A stretch of DNA of 64,000 bases from Cupriavidus sp. MP-37. Its GTDB lineage: Bacteria; Pseudomonadota; Gammaproteobacteria; Burkholderiales; Burkholderiaceae. Each line of letters begins with the position of its first letter. The first letter of the stretch is position 1. Where the stretch lies: assembly GCF_020618415.1 (NCBI RefSeq), contig NZ_CP085345.1:434001-498000 (forward strand), in the 5' to 3' direction. A program made the position numbers and the translations under genes. The notes under the pieces were generated by a model. It searched no databases, was not told where the DNA came from, and worked only from the letters and a program-made list of their open reading frames with translations. Shown here piece by piece: positions 9,150 through 17,602 of this stretch.

Positions 9150-9168
9150 TGGGGGCGAACTGCAGGTA

Positions 9169-10350
9169 TCAGAAAGGCTGGATGCGGCGCGGGCCCGCCG
9201 TCATCCGGAAATAGTCGTACTCGTTAGGCAAGGCGCTTGCCATCAGGTACTGGAAATGCAGGCGCTGCTTGCTGCGCTTCATGCGCGCGTATTCCTGCTT
9301 GTCGAACATGCGGAACGGGCGCACCACCTGTGCGGTTGGGCGCCCGGTGGCCGCACCCGCAATCCCGGAAATATCGAGCGGATTGGCCTGCGAGAAACAC
9401 AGCGAATCGGCACGGGCATTCATGTCGAGCCACTGCATGTCCCGCTCTGCCGACAAGCGCTGCAGGTCCCTGCGGAATTCGGTGGCCGACGGCATCAGGC
9501 TCAGCAGTGGAATGCACTGTCCAAGCGTTACCAGCGTCAGGCCGCGGCGCTGCTCCGGCGTCAGCACATCCGCCAGCCGGGCTGCCAGCGACACGCCGAC
9601 GATCGAGCCGACGCTATGACCGACCACCAGCGCCTCGTCACAGGGGGATGCCTCCAGGTCACGGCGGATCCAGTCGGCAAACGCCTCGATGCGCTGCCGG
9701 ACGTCCTCGGGCTCACGCTCGCCCCAAGCCTGTACGAAGCGGTAGATTCGCAGCAGCCAGAACACCGCCAGGCGGTTTGCCAACGCCACCCCGCCACCGA
9801 ACAGCGCGGCGCCGGCGGCAAGCCCTCCCGCTCCGGCCTGCCATACGTGCGCTCCCACCGCGGACAGCGCCGCCCAGGCGCCAACCCCGACCCCGACCGC
9901 CAGCATCAGCAGCAACGCCAGATAAACCAGCGGATACAACGCACTGAAGAATGGCCCGCGGAAGGTCTTGCTGAGGCGGCCGAACGCACCGCAACCGATA
10001 TAGCGCGCATAGCTGGCAAGCGTCGCCAACACCAGCCGCGGCACGCTGGGTTGCCAGTGTCGGCGCACCAGATCATCCCAATGCAGGAACTGGTATTCAG
10101 TGCGAACGGTATGGCCTTCCCAGTCACCGTCAACGTTCCAGGCGCTCACGTGCTCACCCAGCCGCGAGCGCCCGCCTACGGTCACCGAACCGCCATGATG
10201 AACTGCCTGCTTTGCCGATTCCTCGCGATACAGGCGGTGATAAAACGCCGCGCCACGCGGATCGAAGCCGCTGACGTAATAGACCTTGCGACGCCCTACA
10301 CGACCCGCAGCAGCCTGCGCAGGTTTCTCCTGAACCGTTGTGCTCATCAT
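9169..10350 (-). CDS. membrane-anchored alpha/beta-hydrolase-like protein (putative lipase/esterase)
   Basis: A 393-aa protein. It begins with VYYVSGFDPRG (24-33), resembling the first strand and oxyanion region of lipases. Two hydrophobic segments follow (about 135-160 and 175-200), probably transmembrane helices. The nucleophile elbow GHSVGS is at 244-249, with the serine centred after a beta strand (EALVVGHSVGS). The acid and histidine partners cannot be assigned with certainty. It overlaps the upstream small membrane protein by four bases (ATGA) and is followed 19 bp later by the P450, so the three are one operon. Family not recognised by name; hydrolase activity is inferred from the elbow. 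Confidence 0.7.
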   Translation of the reverse strand: MMSTTVQEKPAQAAAGRVGRRKVYYVSGFDPRGAAFYHRLYREESAKQAVHHGGSVTVGGRSRLGEHVSAWNVDGDWEGHTVRTEYQFLHWDDLVRRHWQPSVPRLVLATLASYARYIGCGAFGRLSKTFRGPFFSALYPLVYLALLLMLAVGVGVGAWAALSAVGAHVWQAGAGGLAAGAALFGGGVALANRLAVFWLLRIYRFVQAWGEREPEDVRQRIEAFADWIRRDLEASPCDEALVVGHSVGSIVGVSLAARLADVLTPEQRRGLTLVTLGQCIPLLSLMPSATEFRRDLQRLSAERDMQWLDMNARADSLCFSQANPLDISGIAGAATGRPTAQVVRPFRMFDKQEYARMKRSKQRLHFQYLMASALPNEYDYFRMTAGPRRIQPF

Positions 10351-10688
10351 TGCGTCCGGTGGTGCAGCTTCTTCTTCAGCACCAGATCGACGATCGGCTG
10401 CTCACGCTTGTTAGCGCGGCGGCAGTGATCCTGCTGAAATTTGTCGGTAAGCCAGATAATCAAACGCGCCCACCAGCGATGCTGCTCGCGCCAGGCGTGC
10501 GAAGACACCGATTCCCAGGCGTAGCCATTGAAAAGCGTCGCATTGACGAAATGATCGAGCGCCCGCACCCCTGCCCGGCCGCGCTCGGTCTTGCCGAAAA
10601 AACCGATATAGACAATCAGGAGGTATCCGAGGACGGCCAACGGGACGATAAAGATCATCAGCAGGAAGCCGGCGATGCGTTCTCTCAT
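10347..10688 (-). CDS. small membrane protein of unknown function
   Basis: A 113-aa protein with a long N-terminal hydrophobic helix (GFLLMIFIVPLAVLGYLLIVYIG), then a soluble part rich in Arg, His and Trp (WESVSSHAWREQHRWW) and a basic C-terminus. First gene of the operon with the lipase-like protein and the P450, coupled to the former by an ATGA overlap. The family is not recognised. A single-span anchor with a cytoplasmic basic tail is the likeliest topology. Confidence 0.6.
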   Translation of the reverse strand: MRERIAGFLLMIFIVPLAVLGYLLIVYIGFFGKTERGRAGVRALDHFVNATLFNGYAWESVSSHAWREQHRWWARLIIWLTDKFQQDHCRRANKREQPIVDLVLKKKLHHRTQ

Positions 10689-10743
10689 GGCGATGAGCGG
10701 GGGCGAGGTGACGTGGGGGCGCTTTGCAGCTGAGGGGCAACGG

Positions 10744-10773
10744 GTTATACACGCAAACTACTGGGAGCGTCAG
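10744..10773 (-). promoter_or_regulatory. candidate sigma-70 promoter of the P450 operon
   Basis: On the minus strand CTGACG (10773-10768) and TATAAC (10749-10744) are separated by 18 bp, about 55 bp before the first gene of the operon. Both hexamers are near consensus. No operator-like symmetry is obvious. Confidence 0.4.
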
Positions 10774-11173
10774 CGCTGAAATAGTATAACGATGTTCGTC
10801 CTTATTGCCGCCAGTGCCCCACTAAAAAAGCCTGCACATAGATGGCAATGTTCGATTGCGGCTGTTTGAAACAAGCGAACTGTCATGACATGCGACTACC
10901 CGTGACTTTCCCGCGAGGACCATAATTTGAGAGGGCTCCTCACCATAGGGGTTTCCTCCTATTTGCCCAGGGTAACCTACCGCCGTTGAATGGCATACAG
11001 AGCCGTACCGGCTCGCGAAAGGACTCGTATGCTAGTGCTCGGTCTTGTTTTTTTCACTGTGGCTATCCTCGCCACCATCCTTGTTGAGTCCGCGGCACAA
11101 GATGGGAGCGATGAGCACATATAGGCCGGGCGTGTACAAGCAACACAAAGGACCTGTGCACGCCACCATTTCG
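10774..11173. other. gene-free stretch between P450 operon and capsule locus
   Basis: About 400 bp, AT-richer than the genes on either side. It contains a small perfect hairpin GAGCCG-TAC-CGGCTC near 11000 and a T-run near 11050. A short open frame overlapping the end of kpsC has no protein-like character. No RNA gene was recognised. It may include the terminator of the capsule operon. Confidence 0.5.
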
Positions 11174-14100
11174 TCAAAGCAACGAATTCCTGGCCCAAAC
11201 TCTCAATTTCCTCCAAGCTCGTCGCACCGATCCTACTTTAAGCTTTTCTAAATCACCATTTAATTCCAGCTGGTTGCGCGTTTCCACAATCCGCTGTAGC
11301 ACGGCCTCGCAATCTGTGTAGCCCTTCAGTTCCCAATCCCAGTAAATTGGATAGCGCAGTAAGGTACCCGCAACAAGTTCGTCCAGTTTCAATCTACGAG
11401 TCCGTCGAGTAAAAGCAATGCCATTCTGGGCGAGATCCGTCGTCAGTCCCCAGCCCGCATAAAAAGGCTGCCCGTAAGTTACCACACGTTTCTCACGCAA
11501 CAGCGCATCAAAACCGGCAAGCGACGTCATGGTATGAACTTCATCGCAAGCTTCGATGCAACTGACTACTGATAGATTAGTCTCCACATGATCGGCATAC
11601 TCCCGAGCATGCCCCAAGGCCATCTTGCCAACACGATTGCCGCTGACGACATCCGGATGCGGCTTATAGACAATGAAGGCATCCGGATGGGTGCCTCGAA
11701 CCGACCGCAGCAGACCAAGATTGCTCTTCACGTCGGTACAGCCCAGGCGAATCGAAGCATCATCTTCGACCTGACCTGGAACCAACACCACGAGCCTGCC
11801 CCCAGTTAGCCAGCTAGCTTTTGCACGTGGCTCCACGTTGTACTTGGTGATGCCGTGTTCCGCAATGAATGCACGCACCTGGCTCGCACGCCCGAGTTCC
11901 TCATGAGAGAAGATCGTTGTGCTTAGCAAGTGCTCCAGATCCGACGGTCGGCTCGGATCGAAGTAGATGCCTCGTTCGTCCAATACGAGTGAAAGGGGCC
12001 GGATCAGGTCCGAACCAAGCCCGACGGATCTCACGAAGCCGTCCTCCATGCGTAGTGCTTTCGCGCCTCGCTCTTGTGCCAACTGCCGGACGCCTTCGGG
12101 TGCAGTACTTCCCCAGAAAACCAGCCCCTCACCGGGCTGAGGAGACAGGTCGCGCGCAGCCGCTACTCCGTGCACGAACGTCACCCGATCTCGATCCAGC
12201 GACAGCAACGGCCGAACGTTGGGACCTCTCCAACGTCGAAAACCCACACAGATCATACGTCTGGGTCCTTGGACTCCGATAGTGTTCGCAGCCATTGCCT
12301 TTTGCCGCACCAGCCACTGAATGACGTCGAAGATCGTTCCCCTCCGGTGCGAGACCGGATCCAAGTAGCGCGTGTAGTGAAAATATGCCGCAGCAAACAG
12401 CTCATCAACGCTGCGCTTGCGCGTGCGGCGAGGACTAGCCTGCCGGTCGTCGGTAGCGCCCCACCCGGCATACCATGGCCGGCCGAAGCATGTCACCGGC
12501 TTGCCCAACAGCAATGCTTCGAATCCCATGGTCGAGGTTACGACATAGACGCGATCAACCTGCTCAAGCAAGTGGATGGGATTGACCGACTGGCGCAGCA
12601 ATACCACGCGCTGTCCCTGCTTCGTGCTTTCCTGCACATGCGTCAAGTAGCCACCCTTGCGGCCAGACGCCACCTCCGGATGAGTCTTGACGTAAATAGT
12701 CGACCCAGGATTTTCTGCGCACGCCGCCGACAGCATCGCCAGAAACGTGTCCGCCTGTGCGCCACCAAGCTTCACGCTCATATCCCCTGCCGTCTGGTCT
12801 ACCACCAGTACCTTCCGCACGCGCTGCTGCCCGGACTGAACCTCGGACCGCGAGCAGAGCCAGCGATCCGGCGCATGGTTGTACTTGCTTAGACGGTGTT
12901 TGAGGATCAACTCCTTTGCACGTGCCGCATCGTTTCTGATTCCCGCAAGCAAATCGGCATCGCTATTGAGCAGGTTCTCCAAGGCACTCGGGCGAGTGCT
13001 GTCATAGTAGATGCCCACATCGTCCACCACTACGGCCAACGGGGGAAAGTGTTCTCCCGTGCCAAATGAACGCAAGAAGCCATCTTCAAGGCAAAGGTAG
13101 GGCGTGCCGGCCCGTTGCGCCGCATTCCGTGCCCGCTCGCCCGATTTCTTGAAGCCCCAGCCGACGGCAACGTCGGCGCGTTGCGGCATTGATAACCATG
13201 CTCGCACGACAGGACCACCGAGTAGCTCTCCAAGCAGCGGCATTTCGTACAGTGCCCGACTGAATGCCGCGAAGCCTGGCGCCGCTGCTGCAGATTGAGG
13301 AGGCGCGCTGGAGTTGCCCAGGGGTTCGAGTCGCCGCCATTGTTCAACCATCCGTCGCTCAGCCTTCCAATTGTGGCGCTCGACGGGCTTGTGGTGAGGG
13401 AGAGCCAAGTGATACGTCCCTTTTCCAACGACACCTTGGCCAATGCCCGCAAAGCTTAGCCCCTTCTGGCTGTCGTCCCCCTTCAACTGCTGCAGCCAGT
13501 GCAGCAGCAATACACCTGCGCTCGGCGGCGCCTTCAGGCGCGTGACAAGCTCCCGCCAGATGCCCAACGGTACCGTCAGGACCGGCACGCCCGCTTTCAG
13601 GAAGGGCATAACAAGTTGCCAGTCCTGCATGCGGTAGCGCATGTCAGGGCCCGTCACCACAATCCAGTCTGGCGACTCAGGTGCGCGCCCCCGATATCCC
13701 GGCGCAACTACCCACACATCCAAGCGCCTGCCGACGTCGGCTGCCATGCACTCGCCACGGGCAAACCGATTGAATCGCACCACGCCACCGGCACGGTCGA
13801 TGTGCGCGCCCAATCCGCGGCCTTTCAAGACCCCGGCATTGCCAACCACGCACAGTCCGTTGGACTGGCAGCAATCAGTCACCCAACGCGCGAACGCCGC
13901 GCGCCATTGGGGCTGTTTTCGGTGCAACTCAGCTAGCCAGCCTGCATCGCCGTCACTGACGTTAGCCTGCGCCAGATCGGCCAGCGCTGGCAGCATCGCG
14001 GCATCCATCAAATCATTCCGTTGCACCGACAAGCGGTCGGCACCACCGGCCTCAGCCAACAGGCCGAGTGCTTGACGGCGCTTATGCGGTGGCAACTTGG

Positions 14101-14323
14101 ACAAGGCGTCGCTCAACTGCCGTTGCCAGCGCCGGGGCAACGGCCGGCCCAGATCCCGCCGGAACATCGCGTAGGCCAGCCAGGCTGTCAGCGTACCGTT
14201 CATGCGCCAGGCCATGGCGAACGCACGCTCCGTAGCACGCTCGTAGCGCCCCTGCGCCCTGCGACGCTGCGCCCACCACAGCAGGCCCCAACCTACAGGG
14301 TTGAGCCAATCAAGCACGATCAT
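11174..14323 (-). CDS. kpsC: capsule polysaccharide Kdo-transferase KpsC with N-terminal GT29 (sialyltransferase)-like domain
   Basis: A 1049-aa protein; E. coli KpsC is about 675 aa. Residues 380-1049 are KpsC: two retaining beta-Kdo transferase modules, each with an EDGF(L/V)RS block (near 413 and again later), an HP segment (KTHPEVASGRKGG; YKPHPDVVSGNRVG) and a Gln/Arg-Pro-(W/F)-Tyr-Ala-Gly-Trp-Gly block. KpsC builds the poly-Kdo linker that joins group 2 capsules to lipid. Residues 1-340 are extra: CVVGNAGVLKGRG...VRFNRF (158-187) looks like sialyl motif L, PPSAGVLLL (267-274) like motif S, and HNWKAE (317-322) like motif VS. ATG at 14323 chosen for a GGGGAG 8 bases upstream. Last gene of the locus. 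KpsC part certain; the donor used by the GT29-like part is unknown. Confidence 0.88.
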   Translation of the reverse strand: MIVLDWLNPVGWGLLWWAQRRRAQGRYERATERAFAMAWRMNGTLTAWLAYAMFRRDLGRPLPRRWQRQLSDALSKLPPHKRRQALGLLAEAGGADRLSVQRNDLMDAAMLPALADLAQANVSDGDAGWLAELHRKQPQWRAAFARWVTDCCQSNGLCVVGNAGVLKGRGLGAHIDRAGGVVRFNRFARGECMAADVGRRLDVWVVAPGYRGRAPESPDWIVVTGPDMRYRMQDWQLVMPFLKAGVPVLTVPLGIWRELVTRLKAPPSAGVLLLHWLQQLKGDDSQKGLSFAGIGQGVVGKGTYHLALPHHKPVERHNWKAERRMVEQWRRLEPLGNSSAPPQSAAAAPGFAAFSRALYEMPLLGELLGGPVVRAWLSMPQRADVAVGWGFKKSGERARNAAQRAGTPYLCLEDGFLRSFGTGEHFPPLAVVVDDVGIYYDSTRPSALENLLNSDADLLAGIRNDAARAKELILKHRLSKYNHAPDRWLCSRSEVQSGQQRVRKVLVVDQTAGDMSVKLGGAQADTFLAMLSAACAENPGSTIYVKTHPEVASGRKGGYLTHVQESTKQGQRVVLLRQSVNPIHLLEQVDRVYVVTSTMGFEALLLGKPVTCFGRPWYAGWGATDDRQASPRRTRKRSVDELFAAAYFHYTRYLDPVSHRRGTIFDVIQWLVRQKAMAANTIGVQGPRRMICVGFRRWRGPNVRPLLSLDRDRVTFVHGVAAARDLSPQPGEGLVFWGSTAPEGVRQLAQERGAKALRMEDGFVRSVGLGSDLIRPLSLVLDERGIYFDPSRPSDLEHLLSTTIFSHEELGRASQVRAFIAEHGITKYNVEPRAKASWLTGGRLVVLVPGQVEDDASIRLGCTDVKSNLGLLRSVRGTHPDAFIVYKPHPDVVSGNRVGKMALGHAREYADHVETNLSVVSCIEACDEVHTMTSLAGFDALLREKRVVTYGQPFYAGWGLTTDLAQNGIAFTRRTRRLKLDELVAGTLLRYPIYWDWELKGYTDCEAVLQRIVETRNQLELNGDLEKLKVGSVRRAWRKLRVWARNSLL

Positions 14324-15416
14324 GGGCGCGACTCCCCGAATTTGGCATGGAGTTCCGACCATTCATCACGAATTGCAGCCAGTCGCTCGCCACTCGATAC
14401 ACGTCTCCACTATGCAAAATCCGCTCCCGCAAGCTGTCGACCGCACGTAGATAGGATGTGTCATCAGTTAGCAGGCGCTCAAGCGTGTCTTCAAATGCTT
14501 TATCGGTGGGCGCGATGTGGGCCCCCGCAGTCGTCAAGCGTTCGGCGTCATCCAGCGGCGAAACCACCGTTGGCACTCCCCACCATGCCGCTTCTATCAC
14601 CTTGATTGCCGACTTGCATCGATTGAAGGGAGAATCGCTCAGCGGAGCGAGATTCACCCGTACCCCCTTAAAACACTCATGAAAGCGGTCGAACGGCACT
14701 TTGGGCTGGTGCACGACTTGGCCGGGCAAACCAGCTAATGAAAAGCGCAGAGGTCCCGTAACGCGCAACGTCGCCTTGGGATGACGTGTCAAGACCCTGC
14801 TGAGCGCAGGTGCAATTGTCGCAAAATCACGATCGTGGCTGCGCGTTCCAGGTAAGTACGCAATCGCCTGAGTGGTTGCCAGTGCCGGCCGAGGCAAATT
14901 CCGCCAGCGCCAGTGCACCGCGTTAGGAGCAATATGCATCGCCGCACGTGGGAACATCTTTCGAACATGCTCGGCCAGCGGTGCGGTCGAGACCACGATG
15001 CGGTCAAAGTGGGTGAACGCATCATGATGAGCACGGAACAATTGCACCGTTCTTTCCAGTGTGACAAGTCCGTTGACCACGCCGGGACTAAACTCGGCCA
15101 TGCCAACGTCGAAGATCAGATCGTCAACATCCGCGACGACTGTCACGCCCCTATGGCGTAGCCAGTGCAGTGCCACGCGTACATGCCAGGTAGCGCGAGG
15201 GCGGTGAAACACTACTACATCCCACCGTTGCAGCCACGGCAGGCGCGTCACGTGTCCCTGCCACACCGTATGCCCCTGCTGTTTCAGCGCCTCGGCAATG
15301 TTCTCGCAACGATAGAGGAACGACGCATCCTCGCGCCAGCGGGCGGCATTCTTATTGCATGCCACGAATGCCAAACGCAATGGCGCCGCAAGCGTCGCGT
15401 GTCGTCGCTTGATCAT
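14310..15416 (-). CDS. glycosyltransferase, GT-B fold (family 1/4-like)
   Basis: A 368-aa predicted cytoplasmic glycosyltransferase for the capsule repeat unit. Seen: an N-terminal domain with LRLAFVACNKNAARWRED and VVVFHRPRA, a central ADVDDLIFD, and a C-terminal donor domain with AIAYLPGTRSHDRDF, NLAPLSDSPFNRCKSAIKVIEAAWWGVPTV. The NRCKSAIKVIEAAWWGVP stretch is the usual nucleotide-sugar-binding E-x7-type region (K...E) of GT4-like enzymes. The start overlaps the stop of the upstream SGNH lipoprotein gene (ATGA), and the end overlaps the start of kpsC by a few bases. Sugar specificity cannot be told. Confidence 0.78.
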   Translation of the reverse strand: MIKRRHATLAAPLRLAFVACNKNAARWREDASFLYRCENIAEALKQQGHTVWQGHVTRLPWLQRWDVVVFHRPRATWHVRVALHWLRHRGVTVVADVDDLIFDVGMAEFSPGVVNGLVTLERTVQLFRAHHDAFTHFDRIVVSTAPLAEHVRKMFPRAAMHIAPNAVHWRWRNLPRPALATTQAIAYLPGTRSHDRDFATIAPALSRVLTRHPKATLRVTGPLRFSLAGLPGQVVHQPKVPFDRFHECFKGVRVNLAPLSDSPFNRCKSAIKVIEAAWWGVPTVVSPLDDAERLTTAGAHIAPTDKAFEDTLERLLTDDTSYLRAVDSLRERILHSGDVYRVASDWLQFVMNGRNSMPNSGSRAHDRA

Positions 15417-16141
15417 TTCAACCGCACACACTGGCCCGCGTCCAGCGTGGCCTGAATGTGCGCAACAATAACGGCGTGGCCGGCGTCGTTAGGATGCACG
15501 CCATCGCCCGCATCGTAGGCAGGCGCGAGCTTGCCATCCGGCCCAGCCAGCGCTTCGCGCACTTGCACGAAGCATGCCCCGGCGGCGCTGGCCAGTTGCG
15601 CATCAATTGCCGGCAGCCGCGCCAGCAGCTCCGGCGCCATATTGCGTGGCTGTGTTGACAACAGCAGTACCGCTGTCCCCGCCGCCTGAGCCGTGCCGCG
15701 AATTGCCAGGAGGTTGCGCACCGTCTCATCAACCGTGTAGCCAAGGGCAGAGTCATTGGTGGGGTATGACAGCAGCAGCAGGCTGGGCTTGCCTGAGAGT
15801 GCCGCGTCCACATTGTGCTGAAGGTCCGGCTGCGGGCGATTGGGGGGGGGTGATGCGCTGGCACTCAACCCTTCGTAGGTGACGCTGCCCCCCTTGGCCA
15901 GGTTCGCCATGGAAACGCCTGCGCCTTGAACCCGAGCCTGCAGCAGCGCTGCCCACCCGGTTCCGGCGCTCGCCCCACTGCCCTGGGCGGACGAAGAACC
16001 CATGACTGCCCAGTGGCCTGGCACAACGAGGCGCACCTGCGCTGCAACCGGCGCAGCGGGTTCGTTACCGTCCCCACCGCCGCATCCCGCCAGCACGCTG
16101 GCCATGGCGGCAATCATCCACAAATATTGATTGATGCCCAT
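15413..16141 (-). CDS. SGNH-hydrolase-like lipoprotein
   Basis: A 242-aa protein with a lipoprotein signal (MASVLAGC, lipid-modified Cys near residue 20) followed by Gly/Asp-rich tether GGGDGNEP. The SGNH blocks are visible: block I as GSSSAQG (Gly-Ser-Ser instead of Gly-Asp-Ser), the Asn of block III in SYPTNDS, and block V DGVHPNDAGH. It is likely a periplasmic or outer-membrane esterase or acyltransferase acting on the capsule polysaccharide. A run of nine G on the plus strand (C on the coding strand) lies inside the gene at 15842-15850. Starts 5 bp after the AlgX-like gene and overlaps the next gene (ATGA). Confidence 0.78.
   Translation of the reverse strand: MGINQYLWMIAAMASVLAGCGGGDGNEPAAPVAAQVRLVVPGHWAVMGSSSAQGSGASAGTGWAALLQARVQGAGVSMANLAKGGSVTYEGLSASASPPPNRPQPDLQHNVDAALSGKPSLLLLSYPTNDSALGYTVDETVRNLLAIRGTAQAAGTAVLLLSTQPRNMAPELLARLPAIDAQLASAAGACFVQVREALAGPDGKLAPAYDAGDGVHPNDAGHAVIVAHIQATLDAGQCVRLK
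15842..15850. repeat. nine-base poly-G/C tract inside the SGNH lipoprotein gene
   Basis: A run of nine identical bases within a coding region, encoding the SPPPN part of the protein. Runs of this length slip during replication; a one-base change would shift the frame before the N and H blocks of the active site. Confidence 0.8.
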
Positions 16142-16146
16142 AGTTG

Positions 16147-17529
16147 CTAATTCTTCGCTGCTTTCGCCAGCATCTGGTGGTACAGCACATTCGGTCCCTC
16201 TGCCGGCGCCGCGTCCAGAAGCGCGCGCACATGCTGCTGAAGCGCAGGTGACGCCTCCGCGAGCTTGGTTTGCATGGCGTGCTGCAGGACAAAGCCCAGG
16301 TCGGGTGCCTGTACCAGGAAACGGCCGTTCGATTGCAGCAGCAGCGCGTGCGGCTGCTCATGCTCTACCACCCGAACGTCAATCTGCGCGGCACTGTGAA
16401 CAAATACCACACGCTGGAACAAGCGCTTCAGGTACTTCAGCATCGGGTAGCTCGACGACGCTCCGAACAACAACAGGCGCCGCTCATACAGCGCCCCTTC
16501 GTTCTCGAAAACGAGCGTCCGTCCAATGTTAGGCAACCGGTTGTCGAATGAAGCCCCAGCCTCCGGGGCAGGGCCCTTCAGAAATTCTGTCGGCGCACTA
16601 CGCACAGGCAGCAGCTTGCAGCCCAAATCCCCTACTTCGTTCACCGTCTCGTATGTGTCGTGTGTGAACAAAGACCAGGCCTGTGCCACATCCACGTCCA
16701 AGTGCGGCAAGGCTGCCAGCATCGCGAGCATCGCTCCGCGATCAGACCAGTGCGTGTCGGTCGCCTTGAAGCAGGCCTCTGGTGGCTTGTGCGCAGCCAG
16801 CACCAGCGCTGCATTAACGACGTGGTCCTCAGGCTTGGCGAGCGTGCACACCTGGTCCAGCACCGTAATGTGTGCGCGCTTATATGGGTAGCGGTGAGGC
16901 AGCACCTCCTCCTTGGACGGAGCCAGCACCAATGCGTGGCGTGCCTCCACACGCGCCGCTAGTGCGCGACAGCCCGCCAGGTAATCGCGCCAGCGGCGCA
17001 GCTCATCTTCGCCCAGCAACCGCTTGCCTGTGTATTGATCTACGCTGCGATTGGTATCGTTGTCCAGGAACAGCCAGTTCTCCGGCCCGATGATTACTTG
17101 CATGGGTGTGACAAACTCCACTTCGGCCAGCCACATCGGGTCGGACTGTCCAACCTGTACGCCCAATCGGAAACCATCCCGAGGCAGCGGAATCCGCCAG
17201 ACGAAGCCGCAGCACAATTGCGGGTGCCCTTCAGCTTGCTCAAACATGACGCGCTCGATAACATCCGGGCGTTTGCAATTGAAGGCAAGTAGTCGGACCT
17301 CGACGTTCCCCAGACTAGCTACCACCACATGCACGGACTGATCGGGCGGCACATCCCAGAGCACCCAACCCTGAAGCAGAACGCCCACCGCCCCGGCATC
17401 CACTAGGCGCTCGTGCGCAGGGGCGTCCAGCGCCCAACGTCGGATACCGACGTGGGCGGTATCGAGTCGCTTCACGTGAACGGCTCGCAATGCCTCTCCA
17501 ACGGGGGCGCCGGGTTCGTCTTGCGTCAT
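16147..17529 (-). CDS. AlgJ/AlgX-like SGNH-fold polysaccharide O-acetylation protein
   Basis: A 460-aa protein. The N-terminal 140 aa are beta-rich and of unknown family. From residue 147 it follows the AlgJ/AlgX pattern: IGPENWLFLDNDTN (the DGWLFL-like entry strand), APSKEEVLP, the catalytic Asp-His block TDTHWSDRGA (257-266), and a late FGASSSYPM block that would carry the serine. Such proteins move acetyl groups onto exopolysaccharide in the periplasm. There is no obvious signal peptide at the chosen start, which is odd for the family; translation start is supported by GGAG 5 bases upstream. It lies between a GSCFA gene and an SGNH lipoprotein, so the three probably decorate the capsule together. 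Confidence 0.72.
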   Translation of the reverse strand: MTQDEPGAPVGEALRAVHVKRLDTAHVGIRRWALDAPAHERLVDAGAVGVLLQGWVLWDVPPDQSVHVVVASLGNVEVRLLAFNCKRPDVIERVMFEQAEGHPQLCCGFVWRIPLPRDGFRLGVQVGQSDPMWLAEVEFVTPMQVIIGPENWLFLDNDTNRSVDQYTGKRLLGEDELRRWRDYLAGCRALAARVEARHALVLAPSKEEVLPHRYPYKRAHITVLDQVCTLAKPEDHVVNAALVLAAHKPPEACFKATDTHWSDRGAMLAMLAALPHLDVDVAQAWSLFTHDTYETVNEVGDLGCKLLPVRSAPTEFLKGPAPEAGASFDNRLPNIGRTLVFENEGALYERRLLLFGASSSYPMLKYLKRLFQRVVFVHSAAQIDVRVVEHEQPHALLLQSNGRFLVQAPDLGFVLQHAMQTKLAEASPALQQHVRALLDAAPAEGPNVLYHQMLAKAAKN

Positions 17530-17602
17530 ATGGCTCCGATCTCCTTTACATCAATCAGATAGCTTGCAAGCGCCCGCACAATAGGCTAGAGGAATAAAGC
17601 AT

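Noticed and set aside
10977..10984. JUMPstart/ops-like GGCGGTAG on the minus strand
   Set aside because: It lies downstream of the capsule genes, not in their leader; an 8-mer is expected about twice by chance in 64 kb of both strands, and another copy occurs inside kpsD.
10977..11216. 79-codon open frame on the minus strand at the end of kpsC
   Set aside because: Overlaps kpsC, Cys/Ser/Arg-rich and with no protein-like pattern or ribosome site.
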